Assembly (NCBI GenBank): GCA_016763955.1
Contig: JAESSU010000356.1
Coordinates: forward strand, 1 to 8,072
Length of the DNA: 8,072 nt
Direction: 5' to 3'
From: Phycisphaeraceae bacterium
Lineage (GTDB): Bacteria; Planctomycetota; Phycisphaerae; Phycisphaerales; Phycisphaeraceae
Of this stretch, positions 6,441-8,072 are shown one piece after another; the stretch's first letter is position 1; the number at the start of each line of letters is the position of its first letter. A program made the translations under genes and the position numbers. The notes beneath the pieces are model-generated. The model was not told the DNA's origin, did not search any database, and saw nothing but the letters and a program-made list of their open reading frames with translations.

Positions 6441-7232
6441 ATGAACACTGAGACACAAAAAAACAGGACTGCGCTGGTTATGATGGCGCATCCGGATGAC
6501 GCGGAAATTTTTTGCGGCGGAACGCTGATCCGTTTGGCAGAGTTGGGTTGGCAGGTTCATCTTGCCACTGCTGCAAGGGGAGATTGCGGATCGATGGATC
6601 TTAGCCGTGAGGAGATTGCTCGCATTCGTTACGATGAAGGTGTTGCCGCAGCTAAGAGCATTGGCGGGACTTATCACTGTTTGGGGCTTTCTGATTTGAA
6701 TGTGATTTTTGATGCAAACAGTAATCGTTTGGTGATTGATTTGTTCCGTCAGGTCAATCCATCGCTTGTGATCACGCATCCGCGCAATGACTATATGCTT
6801 GATCATGAGCAGACGCATTTATTAGCTCGCAGTGCATGTTTTGCTTATTCGGTTCCCAATGCTTCGGAGTTACCTCTTTTGGCTGGGGCGGTGACACCGT
6901 ATTTGTATTATGCCGACCCGCTTGAGGGCTGTGATCCTTATACCGGGCAATGGGTTGAGCCTTCTGTGTTGATTGATATTTCACAGCAGATTCAAGCCAA
7001 GTCGGACATGCTAGCCTGTCATGCTTCACAGCGTGAATGGTTGCGTGAGCATCATGGGATGGATCATTATATTCATTCGATGCAGCATCATGGGCAAATT
7101 CGTGGCAAGCTAGCGGGGTGTGCGTATGCAGAAGCTTTTGTGCAGCATCGCGGTCATCCTTATCCACAGGATGATTTGTTAAGCGAATTACTAGGTGGCA
7201 TTCATACAACAGATACAGGAGAAAAAGCGTGA
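6441..7232 (+). CDS. PIG-L (LmbE-like) family zinc-dependent deacetylase
   Basis: A 263-aa protein, a usual length for the family, which removes N-acetyl groups from GlcNAc-type sugars and conjugates. The signature AHPDDAE lies at residues 16-22: H17 and D20 are expected zinc ligands and D19 the general base, by analogy with MshB. The second metal motif is in the segment [10 protein letters not shown] (113-122), with H122 matching the third zinc ligand; H126 follows. There is no signal peptide or membrane segment, so it should be cytoplasmic. The start is ATG 6441 behind AAAGG. The stop overlaps the start of the NagB-like gene (GTGA, 4 bases), so the two are translationally coupled. PIG-L and NagB-type domains also occur fused in Bacteroidetes NagB proteins, which supports a joint role in amino-sugar use. 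The exact substrate cannot be read from the sequence. Confidence 0.93.
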   Translation: MNTETQKNRTALVMMAHPDDAEIFCGGTLIRLAELGWQVHLATAARGDCGSMDLSREEIARIRYDEGVAAAKSIGGTYHCLGLSDLNVIFDANSNRLVIDLFRQVNPSLVITHPRNDYMLDHEQTHLLARSACFAYSVPNASELPLLAGAVTPYLYYADPLEGCDPYTGQWVEPSVLIDISQQIQAKSDMLACHASQREWLREHHGMDHYIHSMQHHGQIRGKLAGCAYAEAFVQHRGHPYPQDDLLSELLGGIHTTDTGEKA

Positions 7233-8072
7233 CACGATCGATTAGCAAAGTTGCCCCCGGATGGTGGGATTACACGACGTTGGATACTCAGTTGCTTGCT
7301 GATGCAGCAGCTTTGAGGGCTAGTGATCTTGAGCAGTTATCTCGACCTGGGTTTACTGTGAAAATTTATGACACGCTTGAAGAGTTGTATTGCGCGCAAG
7401 CCTTGGAATACATCACTGCATGGAAGCAATCCACGCCGGACAATCCTTGTGGCATTTGTGGTCCGATTGGGCCCACTGAACAATTGCCCTTGGTTGCGTC
7501 GATGGTCAATGCAATGGATATCAATCTCAGTCAACTTGAGGCTCATTTTTGGGGTATGGATGAATGGGTTGATGCGGATGACAAGCCGGTGTCGCAAGAT
7601 TTCCCGCTGTCATTTGCCCAGGCTGATTATGATTTATGTTTTGATCGGATTCGCCCGGAATTACTCATGCCCTTGTCCAATTTACATTTTCCTGTTGGCA
7701 ACTTAAATGACTACAGCAGTAGTTATGATTCGGTACGTTGTGTGTTGATGCAAGGAGGTCAGGGGGAAGTTAAACACTGGGCGTTTAATGATCCACCTAA
7801 ACGTGAAGGTGCGTACCAAGATGTGCCGCCGCCGCCGGAGGTGTATCGCAAGCTTGGAACGCGCGTCACGGATTTGCATCCTATGACGGTGATTCAAAAT
7901 GCTCGGACATCCGGTGGGGGTTATGTTCCTCAAGTCCCCACGCGTGCTTGTACGGTTGGGCCGGTGGAAACATGGAAATCGGATCGTGTTTCGATTTGGC
8001 ATCCGGGCTGTCATGACAATCCATTTGGGATTCGACTCACTGCATGGATGATCAGTAAAAACATTATTGATA
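7229..8072 (+). CDS. NagB-like glucosamine-6-phosphate deaminase/isomerase homologue (3' partial)
   Basis: The frame is open from GTG 7229 through the window end (281 codons plus one base), already longer than E. coli NagB (266 aa). AGGAG (7217-7221) lies 7 bases before the GTG. NagB-superfamily landmarks appear in order: [12 protein letters not shown] (42-53), the phosphate-loop region [12 protein letters not shown] (78-89), FWGMDEW (107-113, like NMDEY with proton-shuttle Asp), [14 protein letters not shown] (176-189, like GGVGNDGHIAFNEP), and [13 protein letters not shown] (237-249) before the C-terminal strand. The catalytic pattern has changed: the DGH Asp is V181 or nearby, the NEP Glu is D188, and the region of the GSQKA lysine reads [10 protein letters not shown]. 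It is therefore a NagB relative whose deaminase activity cannot be assumed. It overlaps PIG-L by 4 bases, so it probably acts on the deacetylated product or a related sugar phosphate. Confidence 0.85.
   Translation, partial: MTRSISKVAPGWWDYTTLDTQLLADAAALRASDLEQLSRPGFTVKIYDTLEELYCAQALEYITAWKQSTPDNPCGICGPIGPTEQLPLVASMVNAMDINLSQLEAHFWGMDEWVDADDKPVSQDFPLSFAQADYDLCFDRIRPELLMPLSNLHFPVGNLNDYSSSYDSVRCVLMQGGQGEVKHWAFNDPPKREGAYQDVPPPPEVYRKLGTRVTDLHPMTVIQNARTSGGGYVPQVPTRACTVGPVETWKSDRVSIWHPGCHDNPFGIRLTAWMISKNIID

Noticed and set aside
6772..7248. 158-aa minus-strand frame
   Set aside because: Shadow of the PIG-L gene; composition follows the complementary strand with no family motif.
7703..8014. 103-aa minus-strand frame
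   Set aside because: Lies entirely opposite the NagB-like gene, whose conserved motifs show the plus strand is coding.

Overview
The window looks like an ordinary chromosomal stretch of an environmental bacterium of middling G+C content. The gene families (a membrane-anchored SGNH-like esterase, a URO-D-like protein paired with a ferritin-like protein, a ROK regulator, PIG-L and a NagB-like protein) suggest a Planctomycetota, perhaps Phycisphaerae, lineage. That assignment is inferred from protein flavour and is moderate to weak. Most starts carry clear Shine-Dalgarno sites, and the one tRNA does not encode its CCA end.

Layout. (1) 1-1106, plus: the 3' part of a membrane-anchored SGNH-hydrolase-like gene, open at the left edge. 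(2) 1270-1444: a compact tRNA-Gly(GCC) unit with promoter, leader hairpin, tRNA and a strong Rho-independent terminator. (3) 1542-2366, minus: an AraC-family regulator. It is divergent from (4) 2526-5086, plus: a URO-D-superfamily gene followed 33 bases later by a ferritin-like, probably di-iron protein. (5) 5126-6244, minus: a ROK-family repressor, convergent with the ferritin-like gene and divergent from (6) 6441-8072, plus: a PIG-L-family zinc deacetylase overlapping by 4 bases a NagB-like sugar-phosphate isomerase/deaminase homologue that runs off the right edge.

How they may work together. Two regulator-plus-operon modules lie side by side. AraC probably controls the URO-D/ferritin pair: 20-bp-spaced direct repeats abut its predicted promoter. 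ROK probably controls the PIG-L/NagB-like pair: an ATCG-N4-CGAT palindrome overlaps that -10 box. Deacetylation followed by isomerisation/deamination, under a ROK repressor, points to use of an amino sugar or an amidated sugar derivative. The role of the URO-D/ferritin module is unknown.

Most notable points. The URO-D-like gene is split by a -1 frame change exactly at CCCAAAA, which matches the X-XXY-YYZ slippery pattern but is also a homopolymer junction prone to indels. The NagB-like protein lacks residues of the NagB active site, including the general-base Asp of the DGH motif. The ferritin-like protein shows a full E / ExxH / E / ExxH ligand set. The ROK gene appears to have a leaderless start.
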